This document shows, one piece after another, positions 44,670 through 53,893 of a stretch of 64,000 nucleotides of DNA (positions are counted from its first letter, which is position 1; each line of letters starts with the position of its first letter). The notes beneath the pieces were generated by a model. That model had not been told where the DNA came from, did not search any database, and worked only from the letters and a program-made list of their open reading frames with translations. Source of the stretch: Candidatus Gastranaerophilales bacterium (lineage in GTDB: Bacteria > Cyanobacteriota > Vampirovibrionia > Gastranaerophilales > Gastranaerophilaceae); NCBI GenBank assembly GCA_944325545.1, contig CALVAM010000006.1, positions 1-64,000 of the forward strand, in the 5' to 3' direction. A program made the position numbers and the translations under genes.

Positions 44670-46442
44670 TTAAGCTCTTGTTTTAATTTCTTCTTCAATT
44701 TGATTAATAAATTCATTAACGGCAATAGTACCAACTTGCCCTACACCGCGTTTTCTAACTGCAACAGCATTAGCTTCAATTTCCTTATCACCTATTACAC
44801 ATACATAAGGAATTTTTTTATCTTGTAGAGATTCTCTTATTTTGTAATTCATTGATTCAGATCTGTCATCTAATTTTGCTCTAATACCTAATGTACGCAT
44901 TTTTTTGTATACTTCTGCTGCAAAATCTGCGTGTTTTTCGTTAGAAATAGGAACAATCGCAACTTGAGTAGGAGCAAGCCAAGTAGGGAAAGCACCCGCA
45001 TAATGTTCAATTAAAATACCGTGGAATCTTTCCATTGAACCAAAGATAACTCTGTGTAACATTACAGGAGTTTTCATACTACCATCTTTATCTTGGTATT
45101 TAATACCAAATCTTTCAGGTAAGTTGAAATCAAGCTGAATAGTTGCACATTGCCAAGTTCTACCAATAGCATCTTTAACTTTGAAATCAATTTTAGGTCC
45201 GTAGAAAGCTCCATCACCTTCGTTGATATCATATTTCATTCCACGTTTGTCCATTGCTTCCTTAAGTCCTGCTTCAGCTAGTTCCCAATTAGCTAAATCT
45301 CCGACATAACTTTCCGGACGTGTAGATAATTCAACTTCAAAATTCATTTTGAAAATAGCCATTGTATCAGCGACAAAATCTATAATTTCATTAATTTCAC
45401 TAACTAATTGTTCAGGAGTACAGAAAATATGAGCATCATCTTGAGTAAATCCTTGAACACGAGTTAATCCTGCTAAAGCTCCTGATTTTTCTTTTCTGTA
45501 AACAGTTCCTAATTCTGCCATTCTAAGAGGTAAAGAACGATAAGAATGTCTGTTTGCTTGATAAATCAAAATATGGAATGGACAATTCATAGGTTTCACT
45601 ACAAATTGATCATCAGAATCTTCATCTTTTTGGATAAAGAACATATTTTCTTTGTAATGATCCATATGTCCTGAAATTTCCCAAAGTTTAGATTTTGCAA
45701 TTTGAGGAGTATTAACAATTACATAACCGCGTTTTCTGTGTTCACTTCTCCAATAATTTTCTATTTCTTCTCTTACAATCGCTAAATTTGGATGCCACAA
45801 AACAAGCCCGCCACCGATTTCTTCTCTTACAGAGAATAAATCAAGCTGAGTTCCTAATTTTCTATGATCACGTTTTTCAGCTTCTTCCAAGAATGTTAAA
45901 TAATCTTGTAAATCTTCTTTATTCCAATATGCAGTCGCATAAATTCTTTGAAGCATTTTGTTTTTTTCATTACCACGCCAGTAAGCTCCTGCAACTTTCA
46001 AAAGCTTAATTGCGTTTCCTTTAATGTATGATGTATTCGGAATATGAGGTCCTGCACATAAATCATTAAATAGAACATTTCCATTTTTGTCTTTTGTTAA
46101 ATAAAGAGTAGGGTTATCGTTTCTGTGTTCTTCCAATAACTCTGCTTTGTAAATCTCTCCTTCGGATTTAAATTCTGCAATTTGAGCATCAACATCAGGT
46201 ATTTCATATCTTTCAAACGTTAAATTTTGTTTGATGATATTTTTCATTTCTTCTTCGATTTTAACTAAATCATCTTGGGTAAAAGCATGTCCGTCAGTTA
46301 AATCGAAATCGTAATAAAATCCCGTATCAGTAGCAGGTCCAATAGCTAACTTTGCTTGAGGAAACAGCTTTTGTACAGCTTGAGCCATGATGTGTGAGCA
46401 AGAGTGCCTTAGCACGTTCAAAGTTTCTTTGTTTTTTTCCAT
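44670..46442 (-). CDS. thrS: threonine-tRNA ligase
   Basis: ThrRS charges tRNA-Thr. The sequence starts directly at the editing domain (R-H-S-C-S-H-I-M-A near residue 12) and lacks the N-terminal TGS domain of E. coli ThrS. The class II catalytic core with the zinc ligands (M-N-C-P-F-H and later His) and the C-terminal anticodon-binding domain (A-I-V-P-I-S-N and A-K-L-D-D-R-S-E) are complete. The length of 590 matches forms without TGS, which cyanobacteria also have. No T-box leader is seen upstream. Confidence 0.96.
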   Translation of the reverse strand: MEKNKETLNVLRHSCSHIMAQAVQKLFPQAKLAIGPATDTGFYYDFDLTDGHAFTQDDLVKIEEEMKNIIKQNLTFERYEIPDVDAQIAEFKSEGEIYKAELLEEHRNDNPTLYLTKDKNGNVLFNDLCAGPHIPNTSYIKGNAIKLLKVAGAYWRGNEKNKMLQRIYATAYWNKEDLQDYLTFLEEAEKRDHRKLGTQLDLFSVREEIGGGLVLWHPNLAIVREEIENYWRSEHRKRGYVIVNTPQIAKSKLWEISGHMDHYKENMFFIQKDEDSDDQFVVKPMNCPFHILIYQANRHSYRSLPLRMAELGTVYRKEKSGALAGLTRVQGFTQDDAHIFCTPEQLVSEINEIIDFVADTMAIFKMNFEVELSTRPESYVGDLANWELAEAGLKEAMDKRGMKYDINEGDGAFYGPKIDFKVKDAIGRTWQCATIQLDFNLPERFGIKYQDKDGSMKTPVMLHRVIFGSMERFHGILIEHYAGAFPTWLAPTQVAIVPISNEKHADFAAEVYKKMRTLGIRAKLDDRSESMNYKIRESLQDKKIPYVCVIGDKEIEANAVAVRKRGVGQVGTIAVNEFINQIEEEIKTRA

Positions 46443-46598
46443 TTTTCTTCTTTCTGTCCTTTTGGTCTTTTTGAGAAAATATCTTGCGAAATAATAACGT
46501 TTATTTCTTGAATTTTCTGCAACCCTGGGGTGGACCCCCCTAACTATTCACCTCAATAGTGTAACATAAAAACTTCTAATTTATGTTATAATCTCTTT

Positions 46599-46904
46599 AT
46601 GAAAAAAATATTCTCATTAAGTATTTTTGCATATCTTATATTGCAATCTTCCGTATTTGCAACAACCTCTACAGATTATTTGCAAGAAATTTATTCCAAA
46701 ACTTGCAACAAGGAAGTTACAATAAAATCTAAAAAAGAATTCATAGATGAATACGAACAACGCCTGGGAGATAAATTTATATCTTCCATTGTTTATGGAG
46801 AAGCTGATTTTAAACTAAAAGGGGCTCGTAAAAAAAGAGTTTCTTACGTTTGTATGTTAGAAAATGATTGTACTCCAATTTGGGGCTATATTTTACCCAG
46901 ATAA
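46599..46904 (+). CDS. small exported protein of unknown function
   Basis: The first 20 residues are a classical signal peptide: K-K, then a hydrophobic stretch F-S-L-S-I-F-A-Y-L-I-L, with a likely cleavage site at V-F-A. The mature part is about 80 residues with a Cys in the first half and two near the end (Y-V-C-M-L-E-N-D-C), suggesting disulfide bonding. No family is recognised. TATAAT ends 6 bases before the ATG and there is no ribosome binding site, so the mRNA is probably leaderless. It lies between thrS and the CNNM gene. Confidence 0.72.
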   Translation: MKKIFSLSIFAYLILQSSVFATTSTDYLQEIYSKTCNKEVTIKSKKEFIDEYEQRLGDKFISSIVYGEADFKLKGARKKRVSYVCMLENDCTPIWGYILPR

Positions 46905-46977
46905 AACTTCTTAAATTTGCTATTAACAGTATTTTATATTATCATTAACTAAGTTAACTTATTAATAATGGGGCTTT

Positions 46978-48306
46978 ATGGAAGTAGATTTAAAACTTAT
47001 TTTTAACTTATTTTTTATAACATTTTTATTGTTTTTAAACGGTTTTTTTGTAGCAGCAGAATTTGCACTTGTCGGAGTTAGAAAAACAAGAATTGCACAG
47101 CTTTCAAATGAAGGTAATTTTGATGCTAAATTAGCATTAGACGCTTTAAAACACATTGATAGATATATTGCTGCAGTACAGTTAGGGATTACAATATCAA
47201 GTTTAGGAATAGGTTGGGTAGGAGAATCTACTCTTGCAAGAATAATTCACCCACTATTTTTATTCTTACCGGAAAAACTTGATATGTTTGCAACACACAC
47301 TGTTTCTGTAACAGTAGCGTTCGCTATTATAACGATTTTACACGTAGTAGTCGGGGAATTAATGCCTAAATCCATTGCATTGCAAGATCCTGAAAAAACA
47401 ACTCTTTGGGTTGCTAAACCTATGTATATTATTACAAGATTATTTGCTCCAATGATTTTTCTACTAAACGGATTAGGAAATTCTCTTTTAAAACTTATTA
47501 AAATAGAACCTGCAACATCACATCATATGGTACATTCTACTGAAGAATTAAACATGTTAATTGATGCAAGTTTTAAAGGTGGCGTTCTTGATGAAAAAGA
47601 AGCTGAAATGATACAAAATGTTTTCAAATTTTCAGATTTAACAGCTTCTCAAATTATGATTCCAAGAACAGATATGGTATGTATTCCTCTTGATATAGAA
47701 TTAAATGATTTAAATAATTTATTAATCGAAAATCAATATACAAGATATCCTGTATATGATAAAGATCAAGATCATATTATAGGTTTTTTACACGTAAAAG
47801 ATATATATCCTCTAATGGTAAATAATAAAAAAATAGATATATCGTCACTTTTACGTCCAATCTTTCAAATCCCGGAAACAATGCCTGTAAAAAATTTAGC
47901 AATTGAATTTCAAAAGAGCCATTCTCAAATTGCAATTGTATTAGACGAATTTGGTGGAACAAGCGGACTAGTGACATTAGAAGATGTTATGGAAGAAGTT
48001 TTCGGTGAAGTTCAAGATGAGTTTGATAACGAAGAAGAATCTGATGTTAAAATATTGAGCAACAAATGTTTTGAAATTTGCGGGAAAATGCGTATGGATG
48101 AATTTTGTGAATATTTTAACGTTAATTTATCAGACGAAGACGTTAATACAATAGGCGGTTATTTCGTTAAAAACTTAGGTAAAATCGCACAAGAAAACGA
48201 TGAAATTGAAGATGAATGCTTCAAATACTGTGTTTTAAAAATGGATTCACAAAGAATTGATAAACTTAAAGTTGAAAGAAAAAATCAATCAGATGAAGAG
48301 CTATAA
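46978..48306 (+). CDS. CNNM/CorC-family membrane protein (hemolysin-related)
   Basis: The protein has an N-terminal DUF21/CNNM domain with about four helices (residues 8-190), two CBS domains (about 205-330) and a C-terminal CorC/HlyC domain (345-440). Signatures include N-G-F-F-V-A-A-E-F-A-L, V-V-G-E-L-M-P-K, I-P-R-T-D-M and the E-F-G-G-T-S-G-L-V-T-L-E-D block. The family is linked to magnesium or cobalt efflux and resistance; the older hemolysin label is not well founded. Its last 22 bases overlap the convergent vWA gene. Confidence 0.92.
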   Translation: MEVDLKLIFNLFFITFLLFLNGFFVAAEFALVGVRKTRIAQLSNEGNFDAKLALDALKHIDRYIAAVQLGITISSLGIGWVGESTLARIIHPLFLFLPEKLDMFATHTVSVTVAFAIITILHVVVGELMPKSIALQDPEKTTLWVAKPMYIITRLFAPMIFLLNGLGNSLLKLIKIEPATSHHMVHSTEELNMLIDASFKGGVLDEKEAEMIQNVFKFSDLTASQIMIPRTDMVCIPLDIELNDLNNLLIENQYTRYPVYDKDQDHIIGFLHVKDIYPLMVNNKKIDISSLLRPIFQIPETMPVKNLAIEFQKSHSQIAIVLDEFGGTSGLVTLEDVMEEVFGEVQDEFDNEEESDVKILSNKCFEICGKMRMDEFCEYFNVNLSDEDVNTIGGYFVKNLGKIAQENDEIEDECFKYCVLKMDSQRIDKLKVERKNQSDEEL

Positions 48307-49046
48307 ATTTTAGCCTCAACTTCTTTGTGCGGAACAATTAAATTCTCCATAGAATTCATTAACTGAGCCTGCGTTTCAGCTTGAATAAAATTCCCACCTG
48401 TTACATTTGCTGTGCATTTAAGTTGTGCTAAATCATCCTTATCATGTACATTAAATGCAATGACATCAATTTTTATATCCTTTCTTTCCTTAATCAAATC
48501 AATAGAAAAATCACACGGACTTTCATCACAATTTTCACCACCATCAGTTAATAAAATAATATGCTTCATCCCTTCATACCCTGCAAAATCTTCTCTTACA
48601 GCCTGTTTAAGAGAATAAGTAATCGGCGTCATACCTCTAGGACGTAATTTTGACATACTCTGCATTATTGAAGAAGAATTAACAAAGCCCAAAGGGACAA
48701 GAAGTTCCGAACTCCTACAAGCATTATATGCAATTAAATTACAAGTGTGCCCATAAACCCTTAACCCAACCTTCGTTTGAGGTGAAATTTGCGGAAGAAT
48801 ATAATCCATAGTTTCTTTAACCAAACTCGCTTTAGTTTTATGATTAAGAAACTCCCCCATACTATTAGAATAATCAACTACAAACAAAATTTTATCACCA
48901 TTATCTTTATAACTATAATTATTACTGTCATAAAGTTCATAAGGCAAATTAGAAGAATAAACAGTATAACTACTTAATATCCCGAATAAAAAAATAAAAA
49001 CAGGGAAAATTATAAAAACTACCAAGATGATTGAAGATTTTTTCAT
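48285..49046 (-). CDS. membrane-anchored von Willebrand factor A domain protein
   Basis: An N-terminal hydrophobic helix (about residues 4-28) anchors a vWA domain that faces outward. The MIDAS metal site is complete: D-Y-S-N-S, a Thr in G-M-T-P-I-T, and Asp in L-L-T-D-G-G-E-N. Several Cys residues are present. A TTG at 49064 is in frame, but the ATG at 49046 with GTGGGG just upstream is the likelier start (253 residues). The family often binds protein ligands at the surface. No MoxR-type ATPase is next to it. Confidence 0.85.
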   Translation of the reverse strand: MKKSSIILVVFIIFPVFIFLFGILSSYTVYSSNLPYELYDSNNYSYKDNGDKILFVVDYSNSMGEFLNHKTKASLVKETMDYILPQISPQTKVGLRVYGHTCNLIAYNACRSSELLVPLGFVNSSSIMQSMSKLRPRGMTPITYSLKQAVREDFAGYEGMKHIILLTDGGENCDESPCDFSIDLIKERKDIKIDVIAFNVHDKDDLAQLKCTANVTGGNFIQAETQAQLMNSMENLIVPHKEVEAKIYSSSSD

Positions 49047-49157
49047 ACCCCACAATAAACTCAATTTTAATAATTTTCTATTCTCTACATTACTTACGAA
49101 AGTTTGACACTAAACCACTTTATTTTTATAATTACGTTGTAATTAAGGAGTCTTAAA

Positions 49158-50381
49158 ATGCAATATGATATAAAACAAGCCGAAAAAAGTTTGACCGAAA
49201 TTTTTGAAGAAGTAAATGAAATAAGAGATTTTAACCAAAGAAAAGTTCTAAAATCTTTTATCGATAATCGAGTAGCTCCTGAACATTTTTATACAGTATC
49301 AGGCTACGGTCACGATGATATGGGAAGAGAAACCTTAGATAAAGTCTTTGCAGATGTATTTAAAGCTGAAAAAGCATTAGTAAGAATCCATTTTGCATCA
49401 GGCACACACACACTTGCTTGTGTTTTATTCGGGAACTTAAAATACGGTGATAAACTAATTTCAGCAGTAGGAACTCCTTATGATACAATGCTTGAAGTTA
49501 TAGGAACTCAAGGTGATGATGAAACAAAAAGATCATCACTAATCGGAAACGGAGTTTTATATGACGAAGTTCCTTTGATTAACGGAGAGGATGTAGATTT
49601 CGACAAATTAGGACAAATGGTAGATGAAAAAACTACTATGGTTCTAATCCAACGCTCAAAAGGTTACTCTACAAGAAAATCGTTATCAATGGATACTATA
49701 GAAAAGATTTGTAAAATTGTTAAATCTAAAAATCCAAACTGTATTTGTTTTGTAGATAATTGCTATGGCGAATTTGTAGATAAAAAAGAACCTTTAGAAG
49801 TCGGAGCCGACCTAATTGCAGGCTCATTAATCAAAAATGCCGGAGGTGGAATCGTAGAAGCCGGAGGTTATATCGCAGGAAAAGAACTGTATGTAGAACG
49901 TTCAGCAAATCGACTAACAGCACCAGGTATTGGATCCGAAGGCGGAGCAATGTTCAATCAACATAGATTGATTTTTCAAGGTCTGTTTATGGCACCATCT
50001 ATTGTCTCAGAAGCAGTAAAAGGAGCTATTTTAGCAGCAAAAGTTTTTGAAGATATTGGGTTTAATTCTTCTCCAAGATACGATGAAAAACGTACTGATA
50101 TAATCCAAAACATTATTTTTGGCTCACCAAAACCACTAGAAGAATTTTGTAGAACAATCCAATCCTTGTCACCTGTAAACGGTTATGTAACTCCAATTCC
50201 TGAACATATCCCAGGATATGAGGATGAAGTAATAATGGCAGGCGGAACATTTATTGAAGGTTCTACTATCGAACTCTCAGCAGACGGACCTATGCGAGAG
50301 CCATATGTAGCTTATATGCAAGGTGGCTTAAATTACGCACACGTAAAAATCTGTTTAGAAGAAATTCTTAAAAAACTTTAA
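49158..50381 (+). CDS. methionine gamma-lyase-family PLP protein (aluminium-resistance protein type)
   Basis: This 407-residue PLP enzyme belongs to the family often annotated as aluminium resistance protein or methionine gamma-lyase-like. The blocks S-G-Y-G-H-D-D-M-G-R-E near 55, H-F-A-S-G-T-H-T near 80, V-D-N-C-Y-G-E-F near 200 and the PLP-lysine segment S-L-I-K-N-A-G-G-G near 230 are diagnostic. The real substrate is uncertain. AAGGAG precedes the ATG. It is a single-gene unit. Confidence 0.92.
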   Translation: MQYDIKQAEKSLTEIFEEVNEIRDFNQRKVLKSFIDNRVAPEHFYTVSGYGHDDMGRETLDKVFADVFKAEKALVRIHFASGTHTLACVLFGNLKYGDKLISAVGTPYDTMLEVIGTQGDDETKRSSLIGNGVLYDEVPLINGEDVDFDKLGQMVDEKTTMVLIQRSKGYSTRKSLSMDTIEKICKIVKSKNPNCICFVDNCYGEFVDKKEPLEVGADLIAGSLIKNAGGGIVEAGGYIAGKELYVERSANRLTAPGIGSEGGAMFNQHRLIFQGLFMAPSIVSEAVKGAILAAKVFEDIGFNSSPRYDEKRTDIIQNIIFGSPKPLEEFCRTIQSLSPVNGYVTPIPEHIPGYEDEVIMAGGTFIEGSTIELSADGPMREPYVAYMQGGLNYAHVKICLEEILKKL

Positions 50382-50536
50382 TTAATTGAGTATTAGTTTT
50401 TAAATAATTTCAAGAAAATCTTGTTGATATCTGCTTAATAAATTATATATATTTGTAACAAAAGATTACAAAAAAGCAATTTTTTTATACAAAAAGTTTT
50501 TATATATGTATATAGGGAAAATAGGGAATAGGAATT

Positions 50537-50779
50537 ATGGCAGTTGGAGCAAGAGATTATATCGATAAATTGCTTGTAAAAAAATATGCAGATGAAAAAG
50601 TTGATAACCACGACGCAATGGAATCAATGATAGACCCGCAAAAAATGTTAGAAGCAATGAACGATGTAGCAACAATTCAAAGAAACATGTTTATGTTATC
50701 TCAAAAATTAAATACAATATGTTATGCAGTGAATGCAAAATCCGCAAGATATAAAGGCAAAGAAGCCGCAGAAGGCTAA
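50537..50779 (+). CDS. small protein of unknown function
   Basis: An 80-residue, mostly helical protein with Met-rich stretches (M-E-S-M-I-D-P-Q-K-M-L-E-A-M). It has no membrane helix and no known domain. AGGGAATAGGAA upstream gives the ribosome binding site. Its last bases overlap the stop of the convergent SIS gene by 4 bases. It has a 155-base region upstream with AT-rich promoter-like sequence, so it is probably expressed on its own. Confidence 0.65.
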   Translation: MAVGARDYIDKLLVKKYADEKVDNHDAMESMIDPQKMLEAMNDVATIQRNMFMLSQKLNTICYAVNAKSARYKGKEAAEG

Positions 50780-51852
50780 ATTTTATCTTTAACAACTTTT
50801 TGCAAGCCTTTAGGATGATCGACATTACGTTTTAATTTTAATGCAATTTCTAAGGCAAGCTGTTGAATAATTAATACATTAGCAAAAAGTTGCTGAATTT
50901 CATTTTCACAATTTATATTAATGATGTAATTTGGATTAAGTTGAATATCAACCAGTCCGATTATAACCAATTTAGGGTTATAGTCGGCTTTTATTTTTTT
51001 AAGATTTAAAATTGAACGCTCTGAAATTTTATCAACAGAAATATAAATTAAAGTTGATTTATTATTCAAAACCGCAATGTGCCCGTGCATAAATTCACCT
51101 AAAATTGCAGCTGAAATATTTTTATAAGAAGTTTCTTTAATCTTTAAAGCAGCTTCTTTAGCTAAAGAATAAGAAATTCCATCTGCTGTAATTACAATAT
51201 TTTTTTCTTTTGCTAATATTTTTGCAAGTTTTTTAATTTCAGCTCGCTTTGCCAAAGCCTTTTCCATTGTTGCAGGAATACTAAACAAAGATTTTTTATA
51301 TCTTGTTATTAAATTTTTATCTGCGTTACTGTTTTCAATAAGTTTCAAAGAAATTAAAATTAAGCATAACATTTGGGAAGTAAAAGATTTTGTAGCAGCA
51401 ATTCCCTTTTCTTCTCCGGCATAACAAGCAACTTGATAATCTGATAAATTCCAAATTGTTGAATTCTCTTTATTTGTAATACATAGAGTCGGCAAATTTG
51501 AAATTGATTTTACTTTTTCTAAGGATTTTATAGTATCAGAAGTTTCTCCGGATTGAGTTATGAATATATACAAAGTATTTTCATCATGCGGAATAACACT
51601 CTTTAATAAAAATTCGCTTGAATAAATCGCTCTTGTTTCTATTTTAGAAATTTTCTCTATGAGTTCAATCGCAAATCTTGCACAATGATATGATGAACCA
51701 GAAGCTACTAAAATTATTTTTGTTATATTTTGCGGTAAATCAATCTTAATTTCACCTGTTTGCGGATCAATATATTTCATCAAAATATAAGGAACAATTT
51801 TTGTCTGTTCACAAATTTCAAGCTCCATATTGGTTTTCTTCTTATTAAACAT
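50776..51852 (-). CDS. double SIS-domain protein, GlmS isomerase-like
   Basis: The 358-residue protein resembles the isomerase half of glucosamine-6-phosphate synthase: two SIS domains, with V-A-S-G-S-S-Y-H-C near 50, T-Q-S-G-E-T-S-D-T near 100, the later E-F-M-H-G-H-I-A and an end with D-H-P-K-G-L. The N-terminal glutaminase domain is absent, so it cannot use glutamine for amination and may act as an ammonia-dependent, deaminating or fructosamine-type isomerase. AGGAG precedes the ATG. It is followed upstream-to-downstream by no linked gene; comF lies 37 bases before it. Confidence 0.85.
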   Translation of the reverse strand: MFNKKKTNMELEICEQTKIVPYILMKYIDPQTGEIKIDLPQNITKIILVASGSSYHCARFAIELIEKISKIETRAIYSSEFLLKSVIPHDENTLYIFITQSGETSDTIKSLEKVKSISNLPTLCITNKENSTIWNLSDYQVACYAGEEKGIAATKSFTSQMLCLILISLKLIENSNADKNLITRYKKSLFSIPATMEKALAKRAEIKKLAKILAKEKNIVITADGISYSLAKEAALKIKETSYKNISAAILGEFMHGHIAVLNNKSTLIYISVDKISERSILNLKKIKADYNPKLVIIGLVDIQLNPNYIININCENEIQQLFANVLIIQQLALEIALKLKRNVDHPKGLQKVVKDKI

Positions 51853-51889
51853 AGCTCTCCTAAAACTTACATACCTATTTTAACATATT

Positions 51890-52531
51890 TTAGTCAGGAC
51901 TTGAAGCTGCAAGACATAAAATAGTGTCTATATTTTTATCCTTCAAAGTTTTTATCATTTCTTCAAAAGTCGCACCGGTTGTTGAAATATCATCAAGAAT
52001 TAATATAGGTTTATTAAGATTTTTTTCTATATTAACTTCAAAAGCGTCTTTTAAATTCTCCATTCTCTCTAATCTTGTAAGCTTATACTGAGCTTTTGTA
52101 TCCTTAATTCTTTTTATTAACTCATAATTTGGCTCTAAATTCGCAAACTTACAAAACTCCTCCACTACTAAATCCATATGATTATATTTTCTCTTTTTAA
52201 TCCTGTTTTTATGTAAAGGAGTCGGAACTACCTGAAACTCCCTTTTATCATCTAATAGAATAAAATATTCATACATAAATTTAGCAAGATAATATGCTAA
52301 TTCTTTTTGATTGTGGTATTTTAATCCTCTAATTAATTTTTGCAAATTCTTATTATAAATCCCACAAGAATAAATATTAACTCCCTCAATAATTCTAACA
52401 GGCTGAATAGATCTAAAATCAAGTTCTTGATAACACTTAGGACACATTTTTAGAGAATATTTGGAAGAAGAGCAAAAATAACACTTTTTCTTATAAATAA
52501 AATCCAATAAAGATAATAAAAACTTTTTCAT
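51890..52531 (-). CDS. comF: ComF-family phosphoribosyltransferase-like protein
   Basis: ComF proteins help convert incoming single-stranded DNA during natural competence. The N-terminal zinc ribbon has C-Y-F-C and C-P-K-C pairs, and the C-terminal PRT loop I-L-I-L-D-D-I-S-T-T-G-A-T lies near residue 180. The length of 213 is normal. The PRPP-binding motif is intact. With pilT in the same window, a competence or DNA uptake system is possible. Confidence 0.92.
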   Translation of the reverse strand: MKKFLLSLLDFIYKKKCYFCSSSKYSLKMCPKCYQELDFRSIQPVRIIEGVNIYSCGIYNKNLQKLIRGLKYHNQKELAYYLAKFMYEYFILLDDKREFQVVPTPLHKNRIKKRKYNHMDLVVEEFCKFANLEPNYELIKRIKDTKAQYKLTRLERMENLKDAFEVNIEKNLNKPILILDDISTTGATFEEMIKTLKDKNIDTILCLAASSPD

Positions 52532-52575
52532 AAGTTGAGTATAACATAATAAACTAATAAAAGTATTGCCAAAAA

Positions 52576-52603
52576 TAAAAAGCCCCTTTTAATTTTGGGG
52601 CTT
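52576..52603 (-). terminator. terminator of the gene at 52634
   Basis: AAGCCCC (52580-52586) pairs with GGGGCTT (52597-52603); on the minus strand the stem is followed by TTTATTTTTGG. Confidence 0.8.
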
Positions 52604-52633
52604 GGAATATTATTAATTAGGAGAAATATTATT

Positions 52634-53893
52634 TTATACTGGTATAATAGTTGCACCTTCAGGGATTTTATTATCTTTAAGAGCTTTTTCAATATATTCT
52701 GTAATAAGTTTTTCGTTATTCTTATCGCTAGTAGTTCTTTCAAGAAATGCTTTAAATTTTGTTGTATTTAAACCATAAGTTTTCTTATCTTCAATCATGG
52801 CAACAGGCTTACCATCTAAGACTAAAATCTTCTTTCCGCCTCCGAAATCGAAAGTAAATTCTTTAACTTTAAAGCCATTTGGCAATTTCTTTTTGGCAAT
52901 GAAATCTTCTTGCGTAATAGCAGAAATATCTACCCCTTTTTCACGCATATCTCTAATATACGTTAAGACCTCATCAGATTTTTCATCTAAAGCTTTTAAT
53001 CTTTTCAATTCAATAATTGTTGGATCTGAGTTTATTGTTCCCCTAGTTGCTTCTAGCAAATTATCACCGATTCTGGTTTGATATCTGATATTAGTTAGTC
53101 CTTTAAATTCTGCTGGTGTCAACTCACCTTTTTGTACTTTGGAAATTTGTTTAAGGACTTTTTCTGCAAAAGGTAGTTGTTCAGGTATCAACCCATCAAT
53201 AATTTTTCCATCTTTATCAAAGAATGTGTCTAAAATATTCTCACCTTTGTCGTTCTGAAGCCCTGTGACTTTACCATCTTTAAATGTAACTGTATTTTCA
53301 ATACCATTATCAACTAGTTTAAAAGTACCATCAAGAATTGTAGTTTGCCCTGTTCTTGTTCTTATACCTTTTAATCTTTTATTCTTGTCCAAGAAATTAG
53401 CAATTTCTGAATTAGGAACTGTTTCCATTTTTCCTGGTACATAGAATTTAGGTTTACCTTTTTCATATATAATCTTTAATTTATTAAGCTTATCTTTAGC
53501 TACATCTCCAGCAGCATCAGCTACTTCATCAGCAGATTTGGTAAATGAACCTTTTAAACCATTCCAAATATTTTTAAATCCGGCTTTTATTCCTTCACCG
53601 TTACCTCTTTTTTGTGCATAAACTAAAGTTGCAACACCAAGTCCTGTAGCAACAAGAGCTGTTACTAATCCTTTAGAACTTGAAGATTCTGAATAATCTG
53701 CCTTTGGTAAACTTTTAAAAGAAGGAGAAGTTGTTGTCGTATCAGCAGGTTGTGAAGTTGTTGTTGCTCCTGTTGCTGTTTGGTTTGCACCTTTATAATT
53801 CACATTGTATGAATTGTATGCATTCCAAAAAGCTTGATCGTTAGCATATTGATATGGATTAAATCCTATGCTATCTATCGCGTATCCTGACAT
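52634..53893 (-). CDS. membrane-anchored lineage-specific protein with N-terminal YKG motif
   Basis: The product has 419 residues. The N-terminus is Asn/Tyr-rich with N-Y-K-G-A-N-Q (YKG at 33-35), similar to the F-K-G motif elsewhere. A Thr/Ser-rich linker (36-74) leads to one hydrophobic helix (about 75-93), then a long charged soluble part with repeated K-x-F-T-F-D-F-G-G-G-K and V-T-F-K-D-G-K-V-T-G turns. Family unknown. An ATG at 53920 is in frame, but the ATG at 53893 with AGAAAGGCAGG upstream is better. Possibly a surface or septal lineage protein. Confidence 0.72.
   Translation of the reverse strand: MSGYAIDSIGFNPYQYANDQAFWNAYNSYNVNYKGANQTATGATTTSQPADTTTTSPSFKSLPKADYSESSSSKGLVTALVATGLGVATLVYAQKRGNGEGIKAGFKNIWNGLKGSFTKSADEVADAAGDVAKDKLNKLKIIYEKGKPKFYVPGKMETVPNSEIANFLDKNKRLKGIRTRTGQTTILDGTFKLVDNGIENTVTFKDGKVTGLQNDKGENILDTFFDKDGKIIDGLIPEQLPFAEKVLKQISKVQKGELTPAEFKGLTNIRYQTRIGDNLLEATRGTINSDPTIIELKRLKALDEKSDEVLTYIRDMREKGVDISAITQEDFIAKKKLPNGFKVKEFTFDFGGGKKILVLDGKPVAMIEDKKTYGLNTTKFKAFLERTTSDKNNEKLITEYIEKALKDNKIPEGATIIPV

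Noticed and set aside
46443-46598. T-box riboswitch upstream of thrS
   Set aside because: No T-box core sequence or specifier stem is present; only a small GC hairpin is seen.
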